Shown here: positions 51,869 through 61,873 of the stretch, piece by piece
Position numbering within the stretch: the stretch's first letter is position 1
Layout of the letters: every line of letters starts with the position of its first letter
Source of the DNA: Flammeovirgaceae bacterium UBA2786
GTDB taxonomy: Bacteria > Bacteroidota > Bacteroidia > Cytophagales > Cyclobacteriaceae
Direction of reading: 5' to 3'
DNA length: 64,000 nucleotides
NCBI GenBank assembly: GCA_002352225.1
Contig: DEIA01000011.1
Coordinates: forward strand, 14,798 to 78,797
The notes under the pieces: generated by a model
Database searches by the model: none
What the model saw: only the letters and a program-made list of their open reading frames with translations
What the model was told of the DNA's origin: nothing
Position numbers and translations under genes: made by a program

Positions 51869-52986
51869 ATTAATTGGTTTTCAAGTACCGGTTTAGTTTC
51901 CATTGGGTTTGTAATATTTTCATCTTTTATAAAAAAACTTACCGAGTACCCATGCTCGGTAGCCAATACGCGCAAGTGAGATTGTCCTCCAAAATAACTA
52001 CGCAAACGCAAATCAGTATTCATCATCCCCACTCCGCTCGAACTGCCATCCATTACTTTTTTGGCTTTTGACCCCAGCCCATCATCTTTTATTTCAAAAA
52101 AGATTACCGCGCCAGAACGTTTTACCGTTAACAAAATTGTTCCTCCTTCTTCTTTAGGTGCAATACCGTACTTAACCGAATTTTCTACCAGGGGTTGCAA
52201 TATCATAGGCGGCAGATACGTACCCAAACAAGTAGGGTCTATATGTTTTTCGAACTTAAGCCGTTCACCAAAACGAACCTGCTGAATGCGCACATAGTTA
52301 TCAATAAACTCAATTTCATGAATTAACTTCACCATCTCTCCGTTATGAGAGTCTAACGCATACCGGAATATATCCGACAACTGACTAATTACCTTGCGCG
52401 CCTGTTCCTTACTGGTATGCACCAGTGTGCTGATCGAATTAAGCGTATTGAACAAAAAGTGCGGATTGATTTGTGATTTTAGCAGCGATATCTGCATTTC
52501 TTTGTTGCGCAAAGCCAACTCACTCTTTTCTTGTTCTTCTTTTTGCAACCCCTGGAAGTAGCGTATTACATAGTACACACCCACAGTAATAATATACTGA
52601 TCGTGAATGCGAAGCGCATCCCAACTACTCAGTATCCCAATCATGTACTCCTTCCAATGTTCCAGATACACATACCCTTCCAGGTAATCTGTAAAATAAT
52701 AGGAAAGGGTACCCATCAGAAAAAAGAAAACGATTATACCCGATATGTGCCCAATAATTTGCCACATAGCCGAAAACCGGAATAACCAATGGCTCCAGAT
52801 AAAAATAAGCAGGATACAAACACATAACGCTTCCAGCAGGAAAAGTGCCGTCCACAACACATAATACTCGGGTTTTACAAATTTCCACTCTAAAACTGCA
52901 CTTATGGTAAAATTAATGGCATACCACAAGCAGATAAGCAAGTAAGCGCGCTTCCAGATTCGGGGTATTGCATCAAGCCATTTCAT
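51865..52986 (-). CDS. LytS-like sensor histidine kinase (His_kinase family)
   Basis: 373 residues. Four or five membrane segments occupy residues about 12-150. A short coiled linker is followed by the His_kinase motif LLKSQINPHFLFNTLNSIS with the phospho-acceptor His, then PMILQPLVENSVKYGIAP and EIKDDGLG. It has no extracytoplasmic sensor domain. Its stop overlaps the response regulator start by four bases, in the usual kinase-then-regulator order. Confidence 0.92.
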   Translation of the reverse strand: MKWLDAIPRIWKRAYLLICLWYAINFTISAVLEWKFVKPEYYVLWTALFLLEALCVCILLIFIWSHWLFRFSAMWQIIGHISGIIVFFFLMGTLSYYFTDYLEGYVYLEHWKEYMIGILSSWDALRIHDQYIITVGVYYVIRYFQGLQKEEQEKSELALRNKEMQISLLKSQINPHFLFNTLNSISTLVHTSKEQARKVISQLSDIFRYALDSHNGEMVKLIHEIEFIDNYVRIQQVRFGERLKFEKHIDPTCLGTYLPPMILQPLVENSVKYGIAPKEEGGTILLTVKRSGAVIFFEIKDDGLGSKAKKVMDGSSSGVGMMNTDLRLRSYFGGQSHLRVLATEHGYSVSFFIKDENITNPMETKPVLENQLI

Positions 52987-53060
52987 GGAAAGGGAAAGAT
53001 TGTTCTATAAAAGTAAATATTAGAAGGAAAAGCCGACTAATGTAAGGTATTAGCGATTAA

Positions 53061-53090
53061 TTGAATTTTAGACCTGTTTACCTACCTTAG
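53061..53090 (+). promoter_or_regulatory. Promoter upstream of the CarboxypepD_reg-like gene
   Basis: TTG at 53061-53063 and TACCTTAG at 53083-53090 are 19 bases apart, one mismatch from TAnnTTTG. Transcription would start near 53097, only four bases before an ATG at 53101, which favours translation from the ATG at 53152. Confidence 0.5.
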
Positions 53091-53151
53091 CCTAAACTTT
53101 ATGAATAGTACTCCTGTACACAAAACAGGCTTTACCTATCGTTTACTTTAC

Positions 53152-54369
53152 ATGAGGAACGTTTTTATTCTGCTATTCATTATTGGTGTTGTGCCAGCTG
53201 CCGTGGCCCAACGAATTACGCTATCGGGCAGGGTTATTGATAAAGAAACCAAAGAACCCCTTCCTTTTGCTACCCTTGGTGTAAAAGGAAAAGCCATTGG
53301 TACCATAACCAACCTGCAGGGCGAATTCGACTTTCATATTCCGGCCGGATTACGCAACGATTTGTTTACCCTTTCCATGCTGGGCTACAAACCATACGAA
53401 GCTCCCGTATGGACATTAATGGAAACTAACCCATTGGTAATTGAAGTCGAGAAATCCACCTTTTTGCTCAATGAAGTAACCGTAGCCGATTCGTTAAGCG
53501 GAGGCGAAATTCTAATGATTGCGCTTTCGCGGATTGAACAAAACTACCCCATGCAACCCTACCTGATGGAAGGTTTCTACCGCGATTTGAAAAAAGTGGG
53601 CGGCACGTATATCTCTTTGCTGGAAGCAGCTGTAAAAATTTACGATGAAGATTACTCAGAACCCCGCAACAAATTTAAACTGCGCGAGCGGGTGGCTTTA
53701 CAGGAAGTGCGCAGAAGTATAGGCTATGCAAGCCGGTTTACATCCTATTTCGACCAGGATAATCTGCTCGAAGATTTATTGCTACACAATAGCGTACGCT
53801 ACCGACACTTTCCGCTCGAAGAAGTTTTTTACGAAAGCCTGAAAAGAGAAAAAGAAACCGTGTATAATGGTCAGGAGGTTTACGTGGTTAGTTACAATCA
53901 GGACTACCTGCTTCGTGTTTTTGTAGAGAAAAAAAATTATGCTATCATACATGTAGAGTTTGAGAGCGAACTGGAAGAAGCATTAACCAAAAAACGTGGC
54001 ATGGAAAGTCGCTTTGTAGGATTAAGACGGGTTATTGATTTTAAGCCCTTTCTGGGCAAATACTATCTCAACTACCTTACGGTAGATTCGAAAGTAAACT
54101 GGTACGACATTCGTACCAAAGAGCTAAAATTTGAAACAGAGCTAACCCAGTCATTGCTGGTAAACGATATTGTTCCCAACACAATAAGGCGCGTAGCCAC
54201 CACCGAAAAAATGCGCAACTACGGATTGCAATATCAGGACAGGCCGTATAACAAAGAGTTTTGGGATAACTACAACGTAATTAAAGAGAGCCCGCTTGAT
54301 CGTAAAATTTTACAAGATCTGGAACGACACGGGCCGTTAGAGAAGCAGTTTAAAGATCATGATTTTTAA
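53152..54369 (+). CDS. CarboxypepD_reg-like domain outer-envelope protein
   Basis: 405 residues from the ATG at 53152, giving a signal peptide (RNVFILLFIIGVVPAAVAQ); an in-frame ATG at 53101 would add 17 residues before it. Residues about 20-105 are a carboxypeptidase regulatory-like beta-sandwich (ITLSGRVIDKETKEPLPFA; GTITNLQGEFDFHIP), the plug-preceding module seen in many SusC-like proteins. The remainder is a domain with QPYLMEGFYRDLKKVGGTY and IHVEFESELEE, without TonB-dependent barrel strands. It is probably a periplasmic or surface protein. The stop overlaps the convergent gene by four bases. Confidence 0.75.
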   Translation: MRNVFILLFIIGVVPAAVAQRITLSGRVIDKETKEPLPFATLGVKGKAIGTITNLQGEFDFHIPAGLRNDLFTLSMLGYKPYEAPVWTLMETNPLVIEVEKSTFLLNEVTVADSLSGGEILMIALSRIEQNYPMQPYLMEGFYRDLKKVGGTYISLLEAAVKIYDEDYSEPRNKFKLRERVALQEVRRSIGYASRFTSYFDQDNLLEDLLLHNSVRYRHFPLEEVFYESLKREKETVYNGQEVYVVSYNQDYLLRVFVEKKNYAIIHVEFESELEEALTKKRGMESRFVGLRRVIDFKPFLGKYYLNYLTVDSKVNWYDIRTKELKFETELTQSLLVNDIVPNTIRRVATTEKMRNYGLQYQDRPYNKEFWDNYNVIKESPLDRKILQDLERHGPLEKQFKDHDF

Positions 54370-55547
54370 TGCTCGCCTATAACCGGGTGGCGTTTAAACG
54401 GGATAGTCCGGTCAAAAATATACCGCCACGTTATTAACGTACGGCAATGCTCTGCTCCCAGGTTTCGGGAAATGTTCAACATCTTTGGATTGAAATCGCC
54501 CTGCCACAATAACTCGGTTTGTTTATAGATGCCTTTGGCTTTAATTACTTTTTCGGCCTCCACTATCATAAAGTAATCCACACCACTACCTTGGAACTCC
54601 GGCACAATACCATAAATAATTCCTACAAACCGATTACAGGTACGCATTATCTTGTGATATAAAAACCTAGCCTTTGCCAGGAGGTTAAACTTGCCATGCA
54701 GATGCTTAATAATCTGATTAATGTCGGGTATGCTTATCCACATGGCAATAGGCTCGTTATGGTGGTACACAAACCAAACCAGGGTTGGATCTAAAATTGG
54801 TTTAATCGCCTTAAAAATTTTGCCTGCCTGCTCTACACTCATTTCCTTGTTACCTTCGTGTATAGCCCACGCTTTATTATACACGGTACAAAAACTCTGA
54901 ATACAGGTGTCTATATCCATAGCCGGATGTGCCAACGACCGCGCCTGAAACTCTGCGTTAACCACAAACCGGTTATGTGCTTCATAAAATTTTGATTGCA
55001 ATTGGTTGGCTACACCTGCCACCGGGATGCTCCAGCAGTACTGATTATAAAAAACACCAAACCCATACGCTTCAAATAACTGCTGATAATAAGGCGGATT
55101 GTAATTCATACCATAAAGCGGTTCGTAAAATCCATGCACCAGCAAACCCCACCAGCGGTCGCGCTCTCCAAAATTGATTGGTCCATCCATCGCTTTCATC
55201 CCCCGCTCTGCCAGCCATTCTTTTGCGGTATCAAAAAGTAAAAAAGCTGCCTGCGAATTATCCGGAGAATCAAAGAACCCTATTCCGCCAACCGGAAACT
55301 CATCGCCTTTATTCTTGTACTTTTTGTTTACGAAGGCTGCAATACGGCCAACCGGTTTCTGATTATCGTACAACACCCACCTGCATGCTGCCCCAAACCG
55401 GAAGGCTTTATTCTTATTGGGGTCAAAAACCTGAAGAATATCAGTATCGAGAGGTCTTATCCAGCGGGGATCGGATTGGTTGCAATGTACATGAGCCCGG
55501 ATAAAATCGCGCTCCGCTTTTGGCGACTTTACTTCAACTACATTCAT
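54366..55547 (-). CDS. GNAT-like acyltransferase-fold protein, unknown function
   Basis: 393 residues. The N-terminal part has PVGRIAAFVNKKYKNKGDE and VGGIGFFDSPDNSQAAFLL, and a middle stretch AMDGPINFGERDRWWGLLV followed by NPPYYQQLFEAYGFG. The C-terminal part has GIIYGIVPEFQGSGVDYFM, a pattern like the GNAT acyl-CoA loop. I recall this as a Bacteroidota/Proteobacteria family annotated as N-acetyltransferase-like. Substrate unknown. It is downstream of the heptose kinase gene by about 66 bases on the same strand. Confidence 0.6.
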   Translation of the reverse strand: MNVVEVKSPKAERDFIRAHVHCNQSDPRWIRPLDTDILQVFDPNKNKAFRFGAACRWVLYDNQKPVGRIAAFVNKKYKNKGDEFPVGGIGFFDSPDNSQAAFLLFDTAKEWLAERGMKAMDGPINFGERDRWWGLLVHGFYEPLYGMNYNPPYYQQLFEAYGFGVFYNQYCWSIPVAGVANQLQSKFYEAHNRFVVNAEFQARSLAHPAMDIDTCIQSFCTVYNKAWAIHEGNKEMSVEQAGKIFKAIKPILDPTLVWFVYHHNEPIAMWISIPDINQIIKHLHGKFNLLAKARFLYHKIMRTCNRFVGIIYGIVPEFQGSGVDYFMIVEAEKVIKAKGIYKQTELLWQGDFNPKMLNISRNLGAEHCRTLITWRYIFDRTIPFKRHPVIGEH

Positions 55548-55613
55548 AATAGATTATCGTGTATCGTTTAAAACGATTCACACACAAGTCTGTTACATAC
55601 TATATCTGAAATT

Positions 55614-56603
55614 TTACACTAAGGTTCCCACCTTCTGTGCCTCTTCCAGCAACTCATCTTTATCAATTGGCACTACCCCTACATACTGGCACACTAATCC
55701 TCCCCCTAAATTAGATAAGCCTGCAATTAAACCGGGCGAAAGTTTTAATGCCACACACAGTGCAGCAATACTTACCACCGTATCGCCCGCACCGGAAACA
55801 TCGGCAATCTGGCGTGTATGGGCTGGTAGTTTTACTTTTTCATTTTGGTAGTCGATGTACACCCCGTGCTCCGACAACGTAGCCATTACACCTTCAACAT
55901 TCAGTTTATCTTTTAAAAGATTTATGGCTGTTTCCAGCTGAGAAAGATTGCCTGCTTCCAGCTCAATCTTTAGCCCTTCGCGCATTTCTTTCAGGTTGGG
56001 TTTAAACAAGGTTACTTGTTTATACGAAAGAAAGTTTCTTTTCTTGGGATCAACAATAGTGGGTGTACCATGTTTTTGGGCCAGCGTTACTGTTTGCTCA
56101 ATAAGCGTTGCACTTAAAACGCCTTTATCGTAATCTTCAAAAATTACAGCCTGGCAGGAAGGAAGAAGTTTTTCAATTTTCTTCAGCAACTCCTTTTCTT
56201 CTTCTGCCGATGATGCTTTATCCGATTCATCGTCCACGCGCACAATGTGCTGGCTTGACGCAATCACTCTTGTTTTTACCGTGGTAGGTCTTGCAGCCGA
56301 AACTACAATTCCTTCAGTGGAAAGTTTCTGATCGCTTATGATTTGCTTTAATCTTTTACCGGCATCATCATCCCCGCAAAGGGCAACCAGTATGGGCTTT
56401 GCACCTAAGGCCTGTACATTAAGCGCCACATTGGCGGCACCACCCAGACGCACATCGCGTTTCTTTACATTTACAATTGGAACGGGTGCTTCGGGTGAGA
56501 TGCGCTCAACTGCACCCCAGATATAACTATCCAGCATAACATCGCCCACAATTAAAATATTGAGCGTGTTGAAGTCTTCAAAAATCTGCCGGAGGTTAGC
56601 CAT
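55614..56603 (-). CDS. D-glycero-beta-D-manno-heptose-7-phosphate kinase (RfaE1/HldE N-terminal type)
   Basis: 329 residues, PfkB/ribokinase fold. Seen: LIVGDVMLDSYIWGAVERIS at the start, RLGGAANVALNVQALGA, and the catalytic DVSGAGDTVVSIAALCVAL. It phosphorylates heptose 7-phosphate at C1 for LPS heptose synthesis. The nucleotidyltransferase half found in E. coli HldE is absent, as is usual where the two activities are separate genes. It overlaps nothing and follows the aminotransferase gene by two bases. Confidence 0.88.
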   Translation of the reverse strand: MANLRQIFEDFNTLNILIVGDVMLDSYIWGAVERISPEAPVPIVNVKKRDVRLGGAANVALNVQALGAKPILVALCGDDDAGKRLKQIISDQKLSTEGIVVSAARPTTVKTRVIASSQHIVRVDDESDKASSAEEEKELLKKIEKLLPSCQAVIFEDYDKGVLSATLIEQTVTLAQKHGTPTIVDPKKRNFLSYKQVTLFKPNLKEMREGLKIELEAGNLSQLETAINLLKDKLNVEGVMATLSEHGVYIDYQNEKVKLPAHTRQIADVSGAGDTVVSIAALCVALKLSPGLIAGLSNLGGGLVCQYVGVVPIDKDELLEEAQKVGTLV

Positions 56604-56605
56604 TG

Positions 56606-57802
56606 TTACTTAAGCAGCACCAGTGTTTCTTTTATTCTGCGCATGGCCTCAATCAATTCCTTTTCTGAAGCAGCATACGAAAGGCGCACACATTTTTCTT
56701 CACCAAATGCACCACCGGGCACTAATGATACATGTGCTTTTTCCAACATATACAAACAGAAATCGTCACCATCTTTAATCACACGATCGCCATCTTTTTT
56801 TCCGTAGTAATAACTCACATCCGGAAAGAAGTAAAAGGCACCTTGCGGATAGTTGGCTTTAACGCCTGGAATTTCTTTCAATAAATTGTAAACAATGTCT
56901 CTGCGTTTGTGGTATGCTTTTACCATTTCGTTGGTGGGAGCAATATCGCCAGTAATGGCTGCCAATGCACCCCGTTGCGATATTGAACAATTGGCCGAAG
57001 TAATCTGGCCCTGTACTTTATTACTGCCATCTGCTATCCACTTGGGCGCAGCAATGTAACCCACGCGCCAGCCCGTCATGGCAAAGCCTTTTGCAAAACC
57101 ATTTACGGTAATGGTTCGCTCGAACATACCGGGCAAAGAAGCCATGCTGGTTTGGTCGCCTGCAAAATTGATGTGTTCGTAAATTTCATCGGCTATTACC
57201 AGTAAGCCTTCATGTTTTAAAACTACTTGCGAAATAGTTTCTAATTCTTTCTTACTGAATACAGAACCCGTTGGGTTGCAGGGCGAAGAAAAGATGATAG
57301 CTTTTGTTTTGGGGGTAATCGCAGCATCAACCTGAGCGGCTGTTACTTTAAAATCGTTTTCGAGTGTCCCTTTTACAATTACCGGTGTAGCTTCTGCGAG
57401 ACGCACTAATGCATCGTAGCTTACCCAATAGGGTGAGAACACAATCACTTCATCGCCCGGGTTTAACAAAGCCAGCATTACATTGGCAATGGATTGCTTT
57501 GCCCCATTGCTTACCACAATATTCTCGGCCTTGTAAGGCACATTGTTCTCTTTCTGATACTTGGCCGCAATGGCTTCGCGTAAGTCCTGATAGCCCGCTA
57601 CGGGCGGATAGGAAAAATACTTTCCATCGTCAATCGCCTTTTTGGCTGCTTCGCAAATATGCTGGGGGGTTTTAAAGTCTGGTTCGCCCAGGCTTAGGCT
57701 GATTACATCGATGCCGCGGTTTTTAAACTCGCGGGCTTTGGCTGCCATAGCCAGGGTGGCCGATTCTTCAATTGCGTTAATGCGGTTGGAAAGTGTGTTC
57801 AT
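56606..57802 (-). CDS. Class I/II pyridoxal-phosphate aminotransferase (aspartate aminotransferase-like)
   Basis: 398 residues. Fold type I PLP enzyme: SLSLGEPDFKTPQHICEAAK, VSNGAKQSIANVMLALLNPGDEV cut into standard blocks, SPCNPTGSVFSKKEL, and the PLP-Lys motif VNGFAKGFAMTGWRVGY. It matches the AspC/AAT group that converts aspartate or related amino acids with 2-oxoglutarate. It precedes the heptose kinase gene by two bases and is likely cotranscribed. Confidence 0.92.
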   Translation of the reverse strand: MNTLSNRINAIEESATLAMAAKAREFKNRGIDVISLSLGEPDFKTPQHICEAAKKAIDDGKYFSYPPVAGYQDLREAIAAKYQKENNVPYKAENIVVSNGAKQSIANVMLALLNPGDEVIVFSPYWVSYDALVRLAEATPVIVKGTLENDFKVTAAQVDAAITPKTKAIIFSSPCNPTGSVFSKKELETISQVVLKHEGLLVIADEIYEHINFAGDQTSMASLPGMFERTITVNGFAKGFAMTGWRVGYIAAPKWIADGSNKVQGQITSANCSISQRGALAAITGDIAPTNEMVKAYHKRRDIVYNLLKEIPGVKANYPQGAFYFFPDVSYYYGKKDGDRVIKDGDDFCLYMLEKAHVSLVPGGAFGEEKCVRLSYAASEKELIEAMRRIKETLVLLK

Positions 57803-57932
57803 ACGTAATAAAATGAACTCAAAAGTAAGAAAGAATTGGAATGGGATAAATGGTAAATGAAGGTTTATGGAGATAACGCTTGTTAGTTATCTGGACTTAA
57901 GCCTGAAACGGCACCAGGCTACCTTACCAAAA

Positions 57933-58484
57933 TTATAGTTTAAAGTGAAGGTTGGCGCCAATAACCGTAATGTCTCCGAATATATAGTAACTATAGACAT
58001 CCAGTGCTAAGCCAAGCGCTACTTTCTCCGATAACCTTCCCCCGCCTTCTAAGGATAAACCGTAGCCCAATTTACTGGCAACATCAACGTGCGTTCTTAC
58101 ATCTAAAGGGTTACCATCCTGATAAAGAGATCTTGTATTGAAGTAGGCAAGGCCAGCAGAGGCTTTTACAAAATTTCTTTCGCTATTAAATATTGCCGTG
58201 TGATTTAAATAAAGGCCACCTGTTAGGCCGCTAAATGTCCGCTTAAAGGGCTCATTGTTAAATCTGCTTGGGTGCGAATGGAAAAAACCTACCCTGACGG
58301 ATGCACTAATAGTTTTATGAAATAAATATTCATAATCGTTACGAAGCATAAATCCACCGTTTCCGAGATCATTTTCGCTACCGTAAGATAAAACTGTTGA
58401 AATTTCCCAACGCTTGCTATGTTCAGTTGTTTGACTCCAACTGATTGCTGGAATAAGAAGAATCGCAATAAGAATTGACTTCAT
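57933..58484 (-). CDS. Hypothetical outer-membrane beta-barrel protein (pair, second gene)
   Basis: 183 residues, signal peptide (KSILIAILLIPAISWSQ). The body has the alternating strands and C-terminal aromatic/hydrophobic ending (GDITVIGANLHFKL) of small outer-membrane barrels. The start overlaps the stop of the next gene upstream by four bases, so the two are coupled. Not recognised further. Confidence 0.6.
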   Translation of the reverse strand: MKSILIAILLIPAISWSQTTEHSKRWEISTVLSYGSENDLGNGGFMLRNDYEYLFHKTISASVRVGFFHSHPSRFNNEPFKRTFSGLTGGLYLNHTAIFNSERNFVKASAGLAYFNTRSLYQDGNPLDVRTHVDVASKLGYGLSLEGGGRLSEKVALGLALDVYSYYIFGDITVIGANLHFKL

Positions 58485-59185
58485 TGTTTTGAATTGAATA
58501 GCGTGTAAGTAACTCCAAAAGCGTAAGTGCCAATCTTATATTCTAACGGATACTTTATGTTTTCAAATTCAACATGATCGCTCACAGAAGTTAACCCTCT
58601 TTCAAGCGAGTAATAGACCGACAACGGCCCAAAATTATAAGCTATTCTTATCTCTCCTAAAATCAATAAATCCTTAAACCCTTTTGGTACTTGAAAAATA
58701 ATCTTTGACATTGTAGCCGGATCAAAGCTATTATCCGGGTAATCTGTATAATGTTTTTCTTTTAGCTGAAGCGCTGCAATAATTCCACCTTCTATGGAAA
58801 GTCCTCGTGCAATCAGGAATCCTTTGTTTACAGATAATCTAATCATCCTATTGAAATATATAGCCGATGCATCAACGCTCACATTCCCGTACAAAGCCAA
58901 GTCTTCCTCCCATTTTAAATTATGAAAACTTAACCCGGACCTATTATTGAAGTATGAAAATTCTGAATTCCAAAAGCCTCTTTTTGACATTACTTTTCCA
59001 AAAACACCTAATCTAAAGCCATCCATAGTTGAATTATCACTATAGATAATATATCTATCAGCAACCCGACCGTTGACTGTTGACCGTAAGAGGCTATAGT
59101 CTGCCAAAACACCAAATTTCGTTTCTTTGTTTTGTGCAAAAAGCGGGGTGGTTACTAACGTTAGTAGAAGAATTACTGAACGCAT
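58481..59185 (-). CDS. Hypothetical outer-membrane beta-barrel protein (pair, first gene)
   Basis: 234 residues, signal peptide (RSVILLLTLVTTPLFAQ). It is rich in Tyr, Ser and Phe strands, such as NSEFSYFNNRSGLSFHNL and SVYYSLERGLTSVSD, and ends in ALGV-type strands (KIGTYAFGVTYTLFN). It looks like an outer-membrane barrel of the same kind as its downstream partner. The 213 bases upstream (59186-59398) hold nothing I can identify. Confidence 0.6.
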   Translation of the reverse strand: MRSVILLLTLVTTPLFAQNKETKFGVLADYSLLRSTVNGRVADRYIIYSDNSTMDGFRLGVFGKVMSKRGFWNSEFSYFNNRSGLSFHNLKWEEDLALYGNVSVDASAIYFNRMIRLSVNKGFLIARGLSIEGGIIAALQLKEKHYTDYPDNSFDPATMSKIIFQVPKGFKDLLILGEIRIAYNFGPLSVYYSLERGLTSVSDHVEFENIKYPLEYKIGTYAFGVTYTLFNSKQ

Positions 59186-59398
59186 GAGATTGGATAGGTT
59201 ATGAGTAGCTTCTTATCGTCACTTACAAATTGAGGTTCATATCCTTGAAAGTTTTGTATTCTTAGGTTTTGTAGAGGATATAAATTAAAGATATTAAAAA
59301 CAACCCGGTAAAATGCAAACACACTTTTACCTTACAAGTAGCCCATGGTGTAATGTCTGATACAATTTTTGAAGAAAAATACTTGTTAAGGCCTACAC

Positions 59399-60004
59399 CT
59401 AAAAAGGCACTCTCCCTAAAATACTTCTTCCCAGCGTAATCTCATCGGTATATTCCAGTTCGCCACCCACAGGAACCCCGCGCGCAATAGATGTAATTTT
59501 TACCGGAAAGTTGCTCAATCTCTTATTGATATAGAATGCTGTAGTATCTCCTTCCATGGTTGGACTTAACGCCAGAACTATTTCTTTAACAGTACCCTGT
59601 GCTTTTGTTACACGATCTACCAGCGCATCTATTTTTAAATCCGCTGGCCCCACGCCATTCATAGGCGAGATTACACCTCCCAATACATGGTAAACACCTG
59701 TAAACTGTGCGGTGTTTTCAATGGCCATTACATCGTTGGTTTCTTCCACCACACAAAGCAGCGATTTATCCCTGCGGTGGCTCTGACAAATACTGCATTC
59801 TTCTGTATCGGAAATATTAAAACACGTTTTGCAAAATCTGATTTGCTGGCGCATCCTGTTAAGGGCATCGGTAAGGGCAGCTGTTTTATGTTCAGATTCT
59901 TTTACAAGGTGTAATACCAGTCGTAGCGCAGTTTTTTTTCCAATACCCGGTAGTTTGGATACTTCGTTTACTGCCTCTTCTATAAGTTTGGAAGGAAACT
60001 CCAC
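59399..60004 (-). CDS. recR: Recombination mediator RecR
   Basis: 201 residues from a GTG start. The N-terminal HhH motif (LPGIGKKTALRLVLHLVK), the four-Cys zinc finger CKTCFNISDTEECSICQ and the Toprim domain (LCVVEETNDVMAIE) are all intact. RecR acts with RecO/RecF to load RecA at gaps. It is upstream-adjacent to clpS by 13 bases. Confidence 0.96.
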   Translation of the reverse strand: MEFPSKLIEEAVNEVSKLPGIGKKTALRLVLHLVKESEHKTAALTDALNRMRQQIRFCKTCFNISDTEECSICQSHRRDKSLLCVVEETNDVMAIENTAQFTGVYHVLGGVISPMNGVGPADLKIDALVDRVTKAQGTVKEIVLALSPTMEGDTTAFYINKRLSNFPVKITSIARGVPVGGELEYTDEITLGRSILGRVPF

Positions 60005-60017
60005 TACTCAATTTAAT

Positions 60018-60308
60018 TTAAAGGATACGCGCATCAATACCAGCTTCACAAATGGCCTCGCACATGGGCTTCAGTACTTCTTCGGCTCCCGTACGCACGG
60101 CACATTTGCCTTTGTAATGGATTAATAATGTGCACTGTTCGGCCTGTTCGGGTGTATGCTTACAAACTTTTATAAGTGTAGCAATTACATGATCGAACGT
60201 GTTAAAATCATCATTGAACACAACCAGGTCTTTCAGGTTGATATCTTCAACTGCTTCCAGCAAATCCGTTTGGTAAGCTTCCTGCTGTTTGGTTTTCATA
60301 CCGTACAT
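60018..60308 (-). CDS. clpS: ATP-dependent Clp protease adaptor ClpS
   Basis: 96 residues, from an ATG at 60308 or the one at 60299. The ClpS core is visible: VVFNDDFNTFDHVIATLIKV (N-degron-binding region), then HTPEQAEQCTLLIHYKGKC and the C-terminal RTGAEEVLKPMCEAICEAGI. ClpS recognises N-end-rule substrates and hands them to ClpA/ClpC with ClpP. It is upstream of recR on the same strand. Confidence 0.92.
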   Translation of the reverse strand: MYGMKTKQQEAYQTDLLEAVEDINLKDLVVFNDDFNTFDHVIATLIKVCKHTPEQAEQCTLLIHYKGKCAVRTGAEEVLKPMCEAICEAGIDARIL

Positions 60309-60404
60309 TTTCCTGTTCCTGCAAAGGTAAACATTTTAGCTGGTGTAAATGATGTATGTATATCCTGTCTATTTTTACTTTCTTTGTCCACGCCAACATA
60401 AATT

Positions 60405-61844
60405 ATGAATCCATTACTGGTTGCTTCCATATTAATTATCTATTTCTGCGTGTTGATCGGGATTTCGTTTATCACATCCCGCGGGGCCGACACGAACACA
60501 TTTTTTACAGCTAACCGGCAATCGCCCTGGTATCTGGTTGCGTTTGGTATGATTGGCGCATCCTTGTCGGGGGTAACATTTATATCGGTACCCGGCAACG
60601 TAATAAATACCGGGTTTGCATACTTTCAGGTGGTGTTGGGTTATCTGATTGGCTATTGGGCAATCATTGGCATACTCATGCCGCTCTATTATAAACTCAA
60701 CCTTGTTTCCATTTACGCTTATCTGGATCAACGCTTTGATGCCTGGGCATACAGAACGGGTGCTGTATTCTTTCTGGTCTCGCGCACCATTGGTTCATCG
60801 TTGCGGTTATTTCTGGCCGCCTCGGTATTACAATATTTTTTATTTGACGCCTGGCATGTTCCTTTTTTTGTAACCGTTGCAGTAACCATTGTGCTGATCT
60901 GGGTTTATACTTTTAAAGGTGGAATAAAGACCATTGTGTGGACCGATACGTTTCAAACTTTGTTTTTGGTTTCGGCTTTGATTATTACGGTAATCATTAT
61001 CGCTAACCGGCTTGGATTAAACTTTCTTGAAATTTTTGATCGCATCCAAACAGCCGGGTATGCCCGGATATTTCATTTTGATGATGCGAACTCAACCTTG
61101 TTTTTTCCCAAACAATTTTTAGGCGGAGCCTTTATTGCTATTGCCATGACCGGGCTGGATCAGGAAATCATGCAGAAAAACCTTACCTGCAAAACATTGG
61201 GCGATGCGCAGAAAAATATGTTCTGGTTTAGCCTCATCATCGTATTTGTAACCTTACTCTTTTTGATATTAGGCGGATTGCTGCTGGTGTACAGCAACCA
61301 ATTTAATCTGGCTATACCGGCAAGACCCGATGAAATTTTTCCGCGCCTTGCATTTAATGAATTGGGCCCGCTTGTAGGAATATTTTTTCTGTTAGGGATT
61401 ACCGCCTCTTCTTATGCCAGTGCTGATTCTGCCCTGGCCGGACTAACCACCTCGTTTTGCATTGACTTTCTAAACTTCAAAGACAAACCCGAATCCGTAA
61501 AGAAACGCCAGAAATTTATTGTGCACCTTGGTTTCTCCTTTTTGTTTCTTCTCATCATCATCATCTTTAAAGAGATAAACGAAAAAGCAGTTATTGATGC
61601 TGTATTGGGTGTGGCTGGTTATACTTATGGCCCTTTGCTGGGATTGTTTTCATTCGGTTTATTTACCCAGCGCAAGTTGAGCGGTGTAGCCGTAACAATT
61701 GTTTGCATCTTATCGCCCGCACTCAGTTACCTGATTAGCACCTATGCACCGGTTTGGTTTAATGGGTATACCATAGGAATTGAGGTACTGTTGCTAAATG
61801 GTTTGATTACGTTTGGCGGACTTTGGCTGGTTTCTAAAAAATAA
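60405..61844 (+). CDS. Sodium:solute symporter (SSS family)
   Basis: 479 residues with about thirteen membrane segments. SSS hallmarks: FFTANRQSPWYLVAFGMIGASLSG, VPGNVINTGFAYFQVVLGY, KGGIKTIVWTDTFQTL and GITASSYASADSALAGLTTSF, the last in the Na+-binding core. It imports a small solute with sodium; related members carry sugars, amino acids or carboxylates, and the substrate is not readable here. It has its own transcript, divergent from clpS. Confidence 0.9.
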   Translation: MNPLLVASILIIYFCVLIGISFITSRGADTNTFFTANRQSPWYLVAFGMIGASLSGVTFISVPGNVINTGFAYFQVVLGYLIGYWAIIGILMPLYYKLNLVSIYAYLDQRFDAWAYRTGAVFFLVSRTIGSSLRLFLAASVLQYFLFDAWHVPFFVTVAVTIVLIWVYTFKGGIKTIVWTDTFQTLFLVSALIITVIIIANRLGLNFLEIFDRIQTAGYARIFHFDDANSTLFFPKQFLGGAFIAIAMTGLDQEIMQKNLTCKTLGDAQKNMFWFSLIIVFVTLLFLILGGLLLVYSNQFNLAIPARPDEIFPRLAFNELGPLVGIFFLLGITASSYASADSALAGLTTSFCIDFLNFKDKPESVKKRQKFIVHLGFSFLFLLIIIIFKEINEKAVIDAVLGVAGYTYGPLLGLFSFGLFTQRKLSGVAVTIVCILSPALSYLISTYAPVWFNGYTIGIEVLLLNGLITFGGLWLVSKK

Positions 61845-61873
61845 CCTGAGTTTCTCATACCAGAATTAACGCA